NCBI GenBank assembly: GCA_025927795.1
Contig: JAICKT010000056.1
Location: 1-15,241, forward strand
DNA length: 15,241 nt
Source of the DNA: Parafilimonas sp.
GTDB lineage: Bacteria; Bacteroidota; Bacteroidia; Chitinophagales; Chitinophagaceae
Direction of reading: 5' to 3'
The notes beneath the pieces are model-generated. The model was not told the origin of the DNA and ran no database searches. It saw nothing but the letters and a program-made list of their open reading frames with translations. Within the stretch, counting starts at the first letter, position 1, and the number at the start of each line of letters is the position of its first letter. Both the position numbers and the translations under genes were made by a program. Positions 15,081 to 15,241 of this stretch are shown piece after piece.

Positions 15081-15241
15081 ATGATTAATACCATCATAAT
15101 AAACGGATGAGCGGCATCGTATAGATTCACTTCGTACGCATCTTACCAAATATTGCCGGGACGTAAAAATTTCAACTGAACGTATCTCAGCAAAAGAAGG
15201 CATTTTTTTTATCATCCTAAATTTTAAAGACTATACTTTTA
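15081..15241 (+). pseudogene. LytTR-type response regulator start, broken by a +1 frameshift
   Basis: The frame from the ATG at 15081 reads MINTIIING and stops at 15108-15110. One base over, from 15106, the frame reads DERHRIDSLRTHLTKYCRDV then KISTERISAKEG, and stays open to the window end. Joined, the two parts give the usual N terminus of a CheY-like receiver (MINTIII-DE..., the first strand and acidic pocket) of the kind that pairs with LytS-like kinases, and it lies directly downstream of such a kinase. One extra base near 15102-15105 explains the break. The first pocket Asp also reads as Asn there, and the second frame has no start codon. The residues after AKEGI (FFIILNFKDYTF) fit the family poorly and follow a run of eight T, so a second lesion is possible. 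Either a real pseudogene or a sequencing error. Confidence 0.7.

Noticed and set aside
15066..15183. Imperfect inverted repeat (ACGT-2-AGTTGAAA at 15066-15079 against 15170-15183), like the ends of a small mobile element
   Set aside because: Only 12 of 14 bases match, the right copy lies inside receiver-domain coding sequence (KISTER), and the left is AT-rich spacer; chance is the simpler explanation.

Overview
The window reads as an AT-rich chromosomal segment of a Bacteroidota bacterium, most likely of the Chitinophagaceae type. Evidence for this includes a MetG with a KVSTS signature and a C-terminal tRNA-binding domain, two proteins with type IX secretion (T9SS) C-terminal sorting domains, signal peptides ending in ...FAQ or ...FCQ, Bacteroidota-type promoters (TTG, about 20 bp, TAnnTTTG-like) and a sensor kinase with propeller and Y_Y_Y domains. 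The lineage call is inference; no rRNA or tRNA gene is present.

Layout. Positions 1-1410 (+) hold the 3' two thirds of metG, cut by the window edge, with two in-frame insertions of a palindromic GC-rich repeat. Convergent to it is a two-gene unit on the minus strand: a CDP-alcohol phosphatidyltransferase-like membrane protein (2963-3565) followed after 21 bp by a GH3-family adenylating enzyme (1430-2941). Next on the minus strand come an outer-membrane beta-barrel protein (3722-4372), two small paralogous secreted/membrane proteins (4490-4933 and 5205-5627, separated by a strong hairpin terminator), and a T9SS-exported serine hydrolase (5682-7334). A stretch of about 325 bp without a recognisable gene follows, then a small exported protein (7660-7926), a near-perfect 34-bp palindrome, and a 1089-residue ELWxxDGT-repeat protein with a T9SS tail (8042-11311). 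Across a 437-bp divergent intergenic region lies a 1066-residue LytS-like sensor histidine kinase (+, 11749-14949). Just downstream is the start of its expected response regulator, broken by a +1 frameshift (15081 to the window end).

How the genes fit together. Apart from metG, most genes concern the envelope and cell surface: two T9SS cargo proteins, an outer-membrane barrel, small membrane proteins, a phospholipid-type head-group transferase and a surface-sensing kinase. There is no mobile element with a transposase, no CRISPR array and no obvious defence island. The most unusual signals are the palindromic repeats translated inside metG and the frameshifted partner regulator of the kinase. 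I did not find a clearly new multi-gene system here.
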